From: [Clostridium] fimetarium
GTDB taxonomy: Bacteria > Bacillota > Clostridia > Lachnospirales > Lachnospiraceae
Direction: 5' to 3'
DNA length: 64,000 nt
Assembly (NCBI RefSeq): GCF_900111235.1
Contig: NZ_FOJI01000002.1
Coordinates: 1 to 64,000 of the forward strand
Of the stretch, positions 1 to 7,995 are shown piece by piece; within the stretch, counting starts at the first letter, position 1; every line of letters starts with the position of its first letter. Position numbers and translations under genes: made by a program. The notes beneath the pieces are model-generated. The model worked only from the letters and a program-made list of their open reading frames with translations. It had not been told where the DNA came from and made no database searches.

Positions 1-108
1 AAAAGATAAAAGATAAAAGATAAAAGATAAAAGATAAAAGATAAAAGATAAAAGATAAAAGATAAAAGATAAAAGATAAAAGATAAAAGATAAAAAGATA
101 AAAAGATA
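1..108. repeat. Heptanucleotide tandem array (AAAAGAT)
   Basis: About thirteen head-to-tail copies of AAAAGAT run from the window edge to about base 92, followed by two 8-bp variants (AAAAAGAT). The array ends about 25 bases before the first gene's start codon, so it occupies the promoter or leader region. The same GATAAA/GATAAAA units form another array at 35940-35980, next to a long inverted repeat. The left end is cut by the window, so copy number and left neighbour are unknown. Confidence 0.95.
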
Positions 109-131
109 TAAGGTGTAGAAATGAGGAAGAT

Positions 132-962
132 ATGAGCGGTTTGATCTTGTGCAGAACTAGAGAGGCAGAAAATCCATATTATATAAGTAATATGGATTTA
201 AAGATATATTCTTTAGAAGAACTGTGTTATTACATATACAATAACATATATTTGATAGGAATTGATTTGGTTGATAATAAATTGGTTGCGTTTATTCGTT
301 ATGAAATAAAAGAAGCAGAATTAGCGGATAAGTTAGATTATTTTATAAGAGAAAAAGCTGGACTTGCTGAAATCGTCATAACGATACTTAAATATGTTGA
401 TTATTATAACTTGAGTGAGATTGAAGAATTACGCGAAATATTGCTAACGCTTGATACACAGAATGTATTAGAACGGTTGAAGGCTAGAGCGGACGGCTTT
501 CTAGAAAACAGATGCTACTTTAGTGCAATGAAAAATTATAGTAATATAATAAATAGTGATAAAGATAATACTTTGCCTGGAATTTTTTATGCAAAAGTAT
601 ACCACAATATGGGGGTATCTTATGCGAATCTGTATTTGTTTAAGCAATCCATTGAATATTTTAATGAGGCTTATAAAATCGGGCAGCATGAAGAATCTTT
701 GAAATGTAGAATGGTCGCAGAAAAACTTGCACTAGGAAATGAATTTAAAGATACAAACGATTCCAATGAAGATTCAGAAGAGGTATATGTTCTTAATAGG
801 GAAATTGAAACCCTGATGGATAATGCGTCATATAGTGAAGAATACAAAGAACTAGAACATATAAATTCATTAAAAAATGATGGACTTGTAAGTGAATCTT
901 ACAAAGCAATTGATGTAGTTTTAGAGGAATGGAAAAAGCAATATACTAAATTCACTACTTAG
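132..962 (+). CDS. TPR-like protein of unknown function
   Basis: Encodes 276 residues. The ATG follows GAGGA with suitable spacing. I do not recognise a named family for the first 100 residues, which begin with a short apolar stretch (MSGLILCRT) that lacks the length of a signal peptide. Residues of about 115-205 are helical and look like two or three tetratricopeptide repeats (for example YHNMGVSYANLYLFKQSIEY). The tail is acidic. It is probably a soluble cytoplasmic scaffold. The next gene starts 11 bases downstream and is membrane-anchored and coiled-coil, so the two probably form an operon and may act together. The heptamer array directly upstream could affect its expression. Confidence 0.75.
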   Translation: MSGLILCRTREAENPYYISNMDLKIYSLEELCYYIYNNIYLIGIDLVDNKLVAFIRYEIKEAELADKLDYFIREKAGLAEIVITILKYVDYYNLSEIEELREILLTLDTQNVLERLKARADGFLENRCYFSAMKNYSNIINSDKDNTLPGIFYAKVYHNMGVSYANLYLFKQSIEYFNEAYKIGQHEESLKCRMVAEKLALGNEFKDTNDSNEDSEEVYVLNREIETLMDNASYSEEYKELEHINSLKNDGLVSESYKAIDVVLEEWKKQYTKFTT

Positions 963-973
963 AATGGAGAAAA

Positions 974-2356
974 ATGGGATTATTCGGGCTATTTGGGAAT
1001 AGAAAAAAAGAACATGAAGAAGATGATTATGAAAGTAATTTAAGAAATTTAGAAGATTTAATATATGATAATAGTGAAATGAAAAGAACAATATCTAAAG
1101 TTAGATATTCACGTGCCGTATTTGATTTAGAAGAAGAAGCAAAATTGGAAGCGCAATTGAATTCACATTTGACGGATATTCAATTGAAAGAACAATATGA
1201 AAAAGGAATTAAAGAACAGTATGAAAGAGCAATAAAAGAAAGAGAGTCAAATAGGCTTGAGCATATTAATCTCAGAAGATTTTCCCAAAAAGATATTGAG
1301 AAATATATCAATAGTCAATGTGACATATTAAATGAAACATCAAAATATATTGATCAAGCAAAGCAAGAGTATTCGGTTGTTATCTCTTATGCTTCAGATA
1401 TACAGCTAATTGAAGCAGCACCTGAAAATATCAGGAAAAATTTAAGCAAATTAGCAGAAACCATTTCTGGTTTGACCGTTGACAGAAAAAATTCTCATAC
1501 AACTGAACGTAAGTTATCAAATGACGTATATTTCAGAATGGAGCGTATTGAACCGGAAATGCCAGGTGCGTTAATGCAATTACAGAATAATGAGTCTTAT
1601 TTTCAAACAGTTAAAAAAGATCTCAAAATACTTGAGGGTGAGCGCGCATCACTTAGAATGGATGCAAAAGATTTAATTAAAAATCATAAGCAAATTAAAA
1701 AAGTTTCAATGATGTCAATACTTGGTTTATTCATTATATTTGGTATATTTGTTGCATCAAGCCTGATTATTGAAGAGGAGACTAATTTCCTATTTTTAAT
1801 CGTTATTGGGTTATCTGCATTATTTTCAATTGGACTTTTTGCATACTTAAAGAATATAGAAAGACAAGTAATCGTGACAGAAATAAAACTGAATAAGGCA
1901 ATCAGTTTATTAAATAAGGTTAAAATAAAATATATAAATAATGCAAATACAATTGATTATGAATATGCCAAGTATGGTGTTAAAAGCTCTTATCAACTCA
2001 GTAATCAGTATGAAGCATATCTCGAAGCAAAAAAACAAAAACTAAAAATTAGCCGTTTGACCGATGAATTAAATGATGCAGAAATTAGACTTGAAACAAA
2101 CCTTAAGGATTTGCGACTTTATGATCCTCATATTTGGCAAGCGCAGGTCAAAGCACTTATTGATCCAAAGGAGATGGCAGAAGTAAGACATGGATTATCA
2201 CTTCGTCGTCAGAAGTTGAAAACGCAGATTGAGTATAATATGAATCGATTAAATGAGGTAAAAATGGACATTAAGCGAGTGACCATTGATAATCCTCAAT
2301 ATACAAAGGAAGTATTAAAAATGCTTGAGAATTATGAAAGTAAAACTAGTAAGTAA
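974..2356 (+). CDS. Coiled-coil protein with a central membrane hairpin, unknown function
   Basis: Encodes 460 residues, starting 11 bases after the preceding gene behind GGAG. The N-terminus (MGLFGLFGNRKK) is amphipathic and basic. Residues of about 90-240 are charged and heptad-like, consistent with a long coiled coil. Two apolar helices at about 245-265 and 272-292, separated by an acidic turn (IEEETN), form a membrane hairpin. Residues of about 295-455 return to coiled coil. Both long arms would therefore lie on the same side of the membrane, presumably the cytoplasm. I do not recognise the family; the topology recalls membrane scaffolds. It is likely co-transcribed with the TPR-like gene upstream. 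Confidence 0.75.
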   Translation: MGLFGLFGNRKKEHEEDDYESNLRNLEDLIYDNSEMKRTISKVRYSRAVFDLEEEAKLEAQLNSHLTDIQLKEQYEKGIKEQYERAIKERESNRLEHINLRRFSQKDIEKYINSQCDILNETSKYIDQAKQEYSVVISYASDIQLIEAAPENIRKNLSKLAETISGLTVDRKNSHTTERKLSNDVYFRMERIEPEMPGALMQLQNNESYFQTVKKDLKILEGERASLRMDAKDLIKNHKQIKKVSMMSILGLFIIFGIFVASSLIIEEETNFLFLIVIGLSALFSIGLFAYLKNIERQVIVTEIKLNKAISLLNKVKIKYINNANTIDYEYAKYGVKSSYQLSNQYEAYLEAKKQKLKISRLTDELNDAEIRLETNLKDLRLYDPHIWQAQVKALIDPKEMAEVRHGLSLRRQKLKTQIEYNMNRLNEVKMDIKRVTIDNPQYTKEVLKMLENYESKTSK

Positions 2357-2432
2357 ATTTTAATTAATTTGTATTTAACTGGTTTTTAAAATTTAACTGG
2401 TTTCAAAATTTAATAGTTTAGAAATTTTTACT

Positions 2433-2460
2433 TGCAAAATATTTTCTCTATGATAAAATA
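2433..2460 (+). promoter_or_regulatory. Possible promoter of the pheS T-box transcript
   Basis: TTGCAA at 2433-2438 and TAAAAT at 2455-2460 are separated by 16 bases and lie about 50 bases before the T-box. This is inferred from consensus and position only. Confidence 0.4.
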
Positions 2461-2510
2461 GACGATAGGTTTGTATAATAGTTATTTTATACAATATATA
2501 ATATTTAAAA

Positions 2511-2834
2511 GCGATGAAGGTGTAGATTGTACAGAAATAGTGATTGAAGTATAATCTAATAGATTCTTATTTTCTAATAGAGATTGGAAGCCATGGGCTG
2601 TAAGCTTCCATTAGTTCGGGTAAGAATTCAATTTCACACTGGAGCTGTGTTTTTAAAATGTATCGATTGGCATAAGAATATCTATGCGTAAAGCAGATAC
2701 AGTAGGAAACAACGGTTATGCACGTTAAGCATACTAAGTGCCTGTAAGAATAACATGAATATGTTAGCAGGAATTAGGGTGGTACCGCGGAATATTTCAC
2801 TCCGTCCCTTTCTAGGGGCGGAGTTATTTTATTG
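2511..2834 (+). promoter_or_regulatory. T-box riboswitch leader of pheS-pheT
   Basis: The leader has the conserved T-box sequence AGGGTGGTACCGCG at 2776-2789, whose core pairs with the uncharged tRNA acceptor end. It is followed by a stable hairpin (2799-2824, CTCCGTCCC and GGGGCGGAG arms) with a short T-run, the intrinsic terminator. The 5' part begins near GCGATGAAGG and contains a GATTGGAAG segment typical of stem I. Phenylalanine UUC triplets occur at 2627-2629 and 2633-2635 in the expected specifier region; which one is read cannot be decided without folding. In this family, uncharged tRNA(Phe) stabilises the antiterminator and allows transcription into pheS. There are about 108 bases between the terminator and the pheS start. 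Confidence 0.93.
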
Positions 2835-2942
2835 CTCCCGAGTGGGCACAATTTCAAGTAAAGTGTAGCTTGAATTTAACCAAACAATGTTTCGGAAATC
2901 AGAACAAATAGTGTTTTTAATAAGTTTAAGGAGGAATTTAAA

Positions 2943-3962
2943 ATGAAAGAAAGATTAGCGAGTATTAGAGAAAAAGCATTGGCGCAGATCAAAGAGAGTG
3001 ATTCTTTAGAAAAATTGAATGATATTAAGGTTGCATTTCTTGGTAAGAAGGGTGAACTTACAGAAGTATTAAAAGGAATGAAAGATGTATCTGCTGATGA
3101 AAGACCGATGGTAGGTCAAATGGTAAATGATACAAGGCAAGCAATAGAAGCAGTATTTGAAATAGCAAAAAATGAAATGGCAAAGAAAAAAAGAGAATTT
3201 CAGATGAAAAATGAAGTAATCGATGTAACGCTTCCTGCAAAGAAAAATAATGTAGGCCATCGTCATCCGAATGCAATTGCTCTTGAAGAAGTACAAAGAA
3301 TCTTTATTGGAATGGGTTATGAAGTTGTAGAGGGACCCGAAGTTGAGTACGATTACTACAATTTTGAGGCACTTAATATTCCTGCAAATCATCCAGCAAA
3401 AGATGAACAGGATACGTTTTATATCAGTGAAAATATAGTCCTTAGAACGCAAACATCGCCAGTACAGGTTAGAGAAATGGAAAAAGGCAAGCTTCCAATC
3501 AGAATGATCGCACCAGGCCGCGTTTTTAGAGCAGATGAAGTGGATGCAACACATTCACCATCATTTCATCAAGTAGAAGGTCTAGTAATTGATAAAAATA
3601 TAACCTTTGCGGATTTAAAAGGAACATTAGCAGAGTTTGCAAAAGAACTTTTCGGACCAGAAACAAAAGTAAAATTCAGACCTCATCATTTCCCATTTAC
3701 AGAACCAAGTGCAGAAATGGATGTCACATGCTTCAAATGCGGTGGAAAAGGCTGCAGAATGTGTAAAGGCGAAGGCTGGATAGAAATACTCGGCTGTGGC
3801 ATGGTCCACCCAAGAGTCCTAGAAATGAGCAAAATAGACCCCGATGAATATACAGGATTTGCATTTGGAGTAGGGCTTGAAAGAATTGCATTGTTGAAAT
3901 ATGAAATTGATGATATGAGATTGCTGTATGAAAACGACGTAAGGTTTTTGCGACAATTTTGA
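2943..3962 (+). CDS. pheS: Phenylalanyl-tRNA synthetase alpha subunit
   Basis: Encodes 339 residues, the usual length for bacterial PheS, behind AGGAGG. It is the catalytic subunit of the cytoplasmic alpha2-beta2 enzyme that charges tRNA(Phe). An N-terminal coiled coil (about 1-90) contacts tRNA. The class II catalytic core follows, with motif 2 around MIAPGRVFRADEVDATHSP and motif 3 as FGVGLERIALLKYEIDD. The cysteine-rich insert (CFKCGGKGCRMCKGEGW, about 260-277) occurs in clostridial PheS proteins and may bind a metal. The T-box upstream is the evident control. Oddly, pheT starts 333 bases further on, beyond a folded inverted-repeat region, instead of following directly. Confidence 0.98.
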   Translation: MKERLASIREKALAQIKESDSLEKLNDIKVAFLGKKGELTEVLKGMKDVSADERPMVGQMVNDTRQAIEAVFEIAKNEMAKKKREFQMKNEVIDVTLPAKKNNVGHRHPNAIALEEVQRIFIGMGYEVVEGPEVEYDYYNFEALNIPANHPAKDEQDTFYISENIVLRTQTSPVQVREMEKGKLPIRMIAPGRVFRADEVDATHSPSFHQVEGLVIDKNITFADLKGTLAEFAKELFGPETKVKFRPHHFPFTEPSAEMDVTCFKCGGKGCRMCKGEGWIEILGCGMVHPRVLEMSKIDPDEYTGFAFGVGLERIALLKYEIDDMRLLYENDVRFLRQF

Positions 3963-3972
3963 CCCACGATGA

Positions 3973-4094
3973 GCCGTGTACCTGCGACTATAAATAAAAA
4001 TCGTGAGCTCGCTCACGCATTTTCATTTATAGTCGCAGGTATGGGGCGAACGCCCCCAAGCGAAAAAATCGAAGATTTTTTCGCTTGACACGGC
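3973..4094. repeat. Multi-branched inverted repeat between pheS and pheT
   Basis: An outer 7-bp helix (GCCGTGT 3973-3979 with ACACGGC 4088-4094) encloses three hairpins. The first has perfect 16-bp arms (3980-3995 and 4025-4040) and an inner GTGAG/CTCAC helix. The second is GGGGCGAACGCCCC at 4043-4056. The third is 4058-4086, AAGCGAAAAAATC with its complement. It starts 10 bases after the pheS stop and must be crossed by the pheST transcript. It could act as an RNA-processing or attenuation site, or simply be a member of the family of long inverted repeats seen elsewhere in the window. Confidence 0.85.
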
Positions 4095-4130
4095 AGATTC
4101 CCGTTTAGTCACCATAGAAATATTTTTGCT

Positions 4131-4287
4131 TCCCCCCCCCCGTCCCCCCTTGCACGGCGCAGCTCGTGCACCCCCAAAAGTAATTTAAACTAATTTATAA
4201 TTTATGAAACTAATTTATGAAACTAATTTATAATTTAAACAAATATATCATAACCCCAATAATCCCCCCCTCCCCAGAAAGGACCCC
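4131..4287. repeat. Poly-C tracts and AT tandem repeats before pheT
   Basis: A run of ten C, GT, then six C lies at about 4131-4149, followed by a short hairpin TGCACG...CGTGCA at 4151-4170. AAACTAATTTAT occurs three times (4187, 4207 and 4220); the last two copies are 13 bases apart. Four more C-tracts at 4254-4257, 4264-4270, 4272-4275 and 4284-4287 flank the pheT ribosome binding site AAAGGA (4278-4283). The minus strand therefore carries four G-tracts with loops of 6, 1 and 8, a possible G-quadruplex. C-tracts of this length stand out in such an AT-rich sequence. Confidence 0.85.
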
Positions 4288-4295
4288 AAAAAATT

Positions 4296-6719
4296 ATGAA
4301 TACATCATTATCATGGATTAAAGCATATGTGCCATCTCTCCCCTCCGACATCACAAACCAACAATACACCGATGCCATGACCCTCTCCGGTACCAAAGTA
4401 GAGAGCTTTTCAGCCTTCGATGCTGACCTAGACAAAATTCTAGTTGGCCAAATCACCGAAATAACCGCTCACCCAGACGCAGACAAACTAGTAATCTGCC
4501 AAGTAAATATAGGAACCACTTCCGTTCAAATCGTAACTGGCGCTCCAAACACCTTCGTAGGAGCCAAAGTCCCAGTTGTTATCGACGGCGGTCGTGTTGC
4601 AGGTGGTCATGACGGTAAAATAACGCCAGGCGGAATTAAAATCAAAAAAGGCAAACTTCGAGGAGTAGAATCATTTGGAATGATGTGCTCAATTGAAGAA
4701 CTTGGTTCATCAAGAGAGTTCTATCCAGATGCCCCAGAAGATGGTTTATACATTTTAAAAGACGATGCAGTAGTTGGTGCAGATTGTATTGAATATCTTG
4801 GACTTCGAGATGCAGTATTTGAATATGAAGTAACTTCAAACAGAGTAGACTGTTACAGTGTTATTGGTATTGCAAGAGAAGTCGCAGCAACATTTAGAAA
4901 AGAACTTATACTTCCAGTTGTAAAAGCAACAGGAAATAGCGAAAATGTAAATGATTTTATAAAAGTTGATATTCAAGCAAAAGATCTTTGCCCACGATTC
5001 ACTGCAAGAATGGTTAAAAATATCAAAATTGCTCCATCACCAGAATGGATGCAACGAAGACTTGCTTCATGTGGAATTAGACCAATTAATAACATTGTAG
5101 ATATTACAAACTATGTAATGGAAGAATTTGGACAGCCAATGCATGCTTATGATTATGATACAATTGCTGGAAATAAAATAATCGTAAGACGTGCAAATGA
5201 TGGTGAAGAATTTGTTACACTTGACGGACAAACCAGAAAACTTGATTCATCCATTCTTATGATATGTGATGAAGAAAAAGCGGTCGGCATAGCAGGTATT
5301 ATGGGTGGAGAAAACTCAAAAATTACAGATGATGTTAAAACAATGCTTTTTGAAGCGGCTTGCTTTGATGGAACAAATATTAGAATTTCCTCTAAAAAAG
5401 TTGGACTTAGAACAGATGCTTCAGGAAAATTTGAAAAGGGACTTGATCCTAACAATGCAGAAGCTGCAATTAATAGAGCTTGCGAGTTAATTGAAGAACT
5501 TAAAGCTGGAGAAGTCGTTGGCGGAATGGTTGATGAATACCCCGTTAAAAGAGAACCAGTAAGAGTAGCATTTAATCCAGAGAAAATCAATAAATTACTT
5601 GGAACTAATATTTCAAAAGAAGATATGCTAGGATACCTTAAAAAACTTGAACTTGAATATGATGAAAGCACCAATGAAATTATAGCGCCTACATTTAGAC
5701 AGGATATTTTATGCATGAATGATCTTGCTGAAGAAGTTGCTAGATTCTTTGGTTATGATAATATTCCGACTTCACTTCCAACAGGCGAAGCAACAACTGG
5801 AAAATTATCATTTAAGGCAAGAGTTGAAGATGTTGCTAGAGATATAGCAGAATTTTGCGGATTTTCACAAGGAATGAATTATTCATTTGAAAGTCCTAAA
5901 GTATTTGATAAATTAAAGATACCAGCAGATTCAGAGTTAAAAAAGACTGTTACAATATTAAATCCACTTGGTGAAGATTTCAGCATAATGAGAACAATCT
6001 CATTAAATGGAATGCTTACATCACTTGCAACGAACTACAATAGAAGAAATAAAGATGTTAAATTATATGAATTAGGAAATATTTATCTTCCAAAACAGCT
6101 TCCAGTAACGGAACTTCCAGAAGAAAGAATGCAATTTACATTAGGATTTTTTGGAGAAGGAGATTTCTTTACAATGAAGGGAGTTATTGAAGAATTCCTT
6201 GAAAAGGTTGGCTTAAACAAAAGACCAACTTACGATTCAGAATCAGGGAAACCATTTCTTCATCCAGGAAGACAAGCAAATGTAATGTACAATAACAATG
6301 TAATTGGCTATTTAGGTGAAGTTCACCCAGATGTTCTAGACACATATGACATCGGCGAAAAAACTTATGTTGCAGTTATTGATATGCCAGAAGTAGTCGA
6401 ATTAGCTACCTTTGACAGAAAATATAAAGGCATCGCAAAATATCCAGCAGTATCAAGAGATATCAGTATGGTAATGAAAAAATCAATCACGGTAGGAACA
6501 ATCGAAGCAATTATAGAAAAAAGAGGCGGAAAGCTTCTCGAAAGCTACAATCTATTCGATATTTACGAAGGTTCACAAATCGAATCCGGTTACAAATCAG
6601 TTGCATACTCAATCAGTTTCAGAGCAATTGACAGAACCCTTGAAGATAAAGACATTAATGAGGTTATGAGTAAAATACTCAAGGAGCTTAGTGATCTAGG
6701 CATAGAACTGCGTCAATAA
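4296..6719 (+). CDS. pheT: Phenylalanyl-tRNA synthetase beta subunit
   Basis: Encodes 807 residues, full length for PheT, the structural and editing partner of PheS. Domains in order: an OB-fold tRNA-binding domain at about 40-155 (begins LVGQITEITAHPDADKL), the B3/B4 editing domain at about 205-390, the B5 domain at about 400-480, a catalytic-like core, and the ferredoxin-fold anticodon-binding domain at about 715-807 (YPAVSRDISMVM). AAAGGA lies 12 bases before the ATG. Roughly the first 100 codons use many C-ending codons (ACC, GCC, CTC, TCC), unlike the A/T-ending usage of the rest of the gene. This continues the C-rich bias of the intergenic region into the coding sequence. Confidence 0.98.
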   Translation: MNTSLSWIKAYVPSLPSDITNQQYTDAMTLSGTKVESFSAFDADLDKILVGQITEITAHPDADKLVICQVNIGTTSVQIVTGAPNTFVGAKVPVVIDGGRVAGGHDGKITPGGIKIKKGKLRGVESFGMMCSIEELGSSREFYPDAPEDGLYILKDDAVVGADCIEYLGLRDAVFEYEVTSNRVDCYSVIGIAREVAATFRKELILPVVKATGNSENVNDFIKVDIQAKDLCPRFTARMVKNIKIAPSPEWMQRRLASCGIRPINNIVDITNYVMEEFGQPMHAYDYDTIAGNKIIVRRANDGEEFVTLDGQTRKLDSSILMICDEEKAVGIAGIMGGENSKITDDVKTMLFEAACFDGTNIRISSKKVGLRTDASGKFEKGLDPNNAEAAINRACELIEELKAGEVVGGMVDEYPVKREPVRVAFNPEKINKLLGTNISKEDMLGYLKKLELEYDESTNEIIAPTFRQDILCMNDLAEEVARFFGYDNIPTSLPTGEATTGKLSFKARVEDVARDIAEFCGFSQGMNYSFESPKVFDKLKIPADSELKKTVTILNPLGEDFSIMRTISLNGMLTSLATNYNRRNKDVKLYELGNIYLPKQLPVTELPEERMQFTLGFFGEGDFFTMKGVIEEFLEKVGLNKRPTYDSESGKPFLHPGRQANVMYNNNVIGYLGEVHPDVLDTYDIGEKTYVAVIDMPEVVELATFDRKYKGIAKYPAVSRDISMVMKKSITVGTIEAIIEKRGGKLLESYNLFDIYEGSQIESGYKSVAYSISFRAIDRTLEDKDINEVMSKILKELSDLGIELRQ

Positions 6720-6721
6720 GA

Positions 6722-7045
6722 AAGTCTTATGTGGAACTCATGTATGATTGGTGTTGACAGGTTAAGTCTTATGTGGAACTCATGTATGCTTGGTGTTGAC
6801 AGGTGTTCATCCTCCAAGAAGCTTTGCTAGTAGTTCTAAATATGCGAATTCAAGATTTCTATATGCATACGACTTTTAAAACTCGCCTAGCGGCTCAAAC
6901 AATTAAGTCTTATGTGGAACTCATGTATGATTGGTGTTGACAGGTGTTCATCCTCCAAGAAGCTTTGCTAGTAGTTCTAAATATGCGAATTCAAGATTTC
7001 TATATGCATACGACTTTTAAAACTCGCCTAGCGGCTCAAACAATT
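6722..7045 (+). repeat. Direct duplications (42 and 141 bp) of an inverted-repeat arm
   Basis: AAGTCTTATGTGGAACTCAT occurs at 6722, 6764 and 6905. The first copy is a 42-bp partial unit. The next two begin near-identical 141-bp units (6764-6904 and 6905-7045; one visible difference, GCTTGG against GATTGG). Each unit contains the whole left arm and loop of the large hairpin described at 6923-7139, so either unit could pair with the single right arm. It begins two bases after the pheT stop. Confidence 0.93.
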
Positions 7046-7139
7046 AAAAGTCGTATGCGAAATTTCTTGAATTCGCATATTAAGAACTACACGCAAAGCT
7101 TCTAAGTCGGAAGCCCACCTGTCAACACCAATCATACAT
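6923..7139. repeat. Long inverted repeat after pheT
   Basis: The 24-base outer arms (6923-6946 and 7116-7139) are perfectly complementary. Further in, GAAGCTTTG, TAGTTCT, AATATGCGAATTCAAGA and GCATACGACTTTT pair with matching segments at 7036-7110, interrupted by small bulges. The loop is about 7019-7036 and contains CTCGCCTAGCGGCTC. The arms total about 90 bases. It could terminate pheT transcription, but there is no clear T-run. See the direct duplication entry for the extra copies of the left arm. Confidence 0.9.
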
Positions 7140-7164
7140 TCGAGCTTCCATCACTGCAACTGCC

Positions 7165-7690
7165 CCCGAGTGGCCCCTCGGAAGCATAACCACTCCCTCC
7201 GGGAGGCGACAGAGGAATCTAGCACTTTTAAGCTTCCGTTGCAGCCACTCGGAAGAATAGCCACTCCCTCCCGGGAGGCGACAAAGGAATCTAGCGCTTT
7301 TAAGTTTCCGTTGTAGCCCCTCGGAAGTATAGCCACTCCCTCCCGGGAGGCGACAGAGGAATCTAGCGATTTTAAGCTTCCGTTGCAGCCACTCGGAAGT
7401 ATAGCCACTCCCTCCCGGGAGGCGACAGAGGAATCTAGCACTTTTAAGCTTCCGTTGTAGCACCTCGGAAGAATAGCCACTCCCTCCCGGGAGGCTACAA
7501 ATGAATCTAGTGCTTTTAAACTTCCGTTGTAGCCCCTCGGAAGCATAGCCACTCCCCTCCGGGAGGCGACAAATGAATCTAGCGCTTTTAAGCTTCCGTT
7601 GTAGCCCCTCGGAAGCATAACCACTCCCCTCCCCCCGGGAGGCAACAAAGGAATCTAGCGCTTTAAAACTTCCTTTGTTAACCACTCGGT
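7165..7690. repeat. 72-bp minisatellite, seven copies, each with two hairpins
   Basis: The segment CCACTCCCTCC recurs at 7190, 7261, 7333, 7405, 7477, 7549 and 7621, giving periods of 71 and then 72 bases. Each unit holds a GC-rich palindrome (CCTCCCGGGAGG in most copies) and a second stem, CTTCCG-N11-CGGAAG. Units differ by a few substitutions. Because 72 is a multiple of three, two minus-strand frames stay open by periodicity, but neither has a credible start. The array is markedly more GC-rich than its surroundings. Confidence 0.93.
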
Positions 7691-7754
7691 CGTGACCGGG
7701 CGCGGCGCCAGCCGACGCCAATACCATAAGTCCATGGGCCGAAACTCCGAATGT

Positions 7755-7953
7755 ACTGCTGGTGTCTGGCATATGATTGTGACTTTGGAACTTTTTGTGT
7801 GCAACTTTGCATGGCAGTCAATTTTTCGCAGGCACTCTTGACTGTCTGAGCGCAGCGAGTTTCAAGAGTGCCTGCAAATAAGAAAACTTGAATGCCATGC
7901 TTAGTTGCACTAAAAAAGTTTCATGGAACAAGCATATGCCAGACACCAGCAGT
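7755..7953. repeat. Long inverted repeat upstream of queA
   Basis: Perfect 21-bp outer arms lie at 7755-7775 and 7933-7953. Inside are paired blocks around GCAACTTTGCATGGCA and TGCCATGC...TTGCAC, and an apical stem CAGGCACTCTTGA with its complement. The loop reads ACTGTCTGAGCGCAGCGAG (7841-7859). A closely related loop occurs at 16640-16667 and 59458-59482 on the other strand, and its TGAGCG-AGCGAGT part recurs at 35703-35716, although the stems are unrelated. It ends about 43 bases before the queA start. Confidence 0.9.
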
Positions 7954-7995
7954 GCATGAGTTCCCTCCATATACTCAAGTAGAAAGTAGGAAAAT

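Noticed and set aside
3069-3554. Long minus-strand reading frames inside pheS and other genes
   Set aside because: They are shadows of clearly coding plus-strand genes with strong family motifs.
3973-4094. Cloverleaf-like structure between pheS and pheT read as a tRNA
   Set aside because: Helix lengths, loops and the T-psi-C and D-loop consensus do not fit a tRNA.
7165-7690. Possible CRISPR array
   Set aside because: Units are near-identical over the full 72 bases, with no variable spacers and no cas genes.
7122-7772. Two overlapping minus-strand reading frames (216 and 165 codons) with 24-residue repeats
   Set aside because: They exist because the 72-bp period is a multiple of three. Both frames stay open, neither has a ribosome binding site, and starts fall within an inverted repeat.
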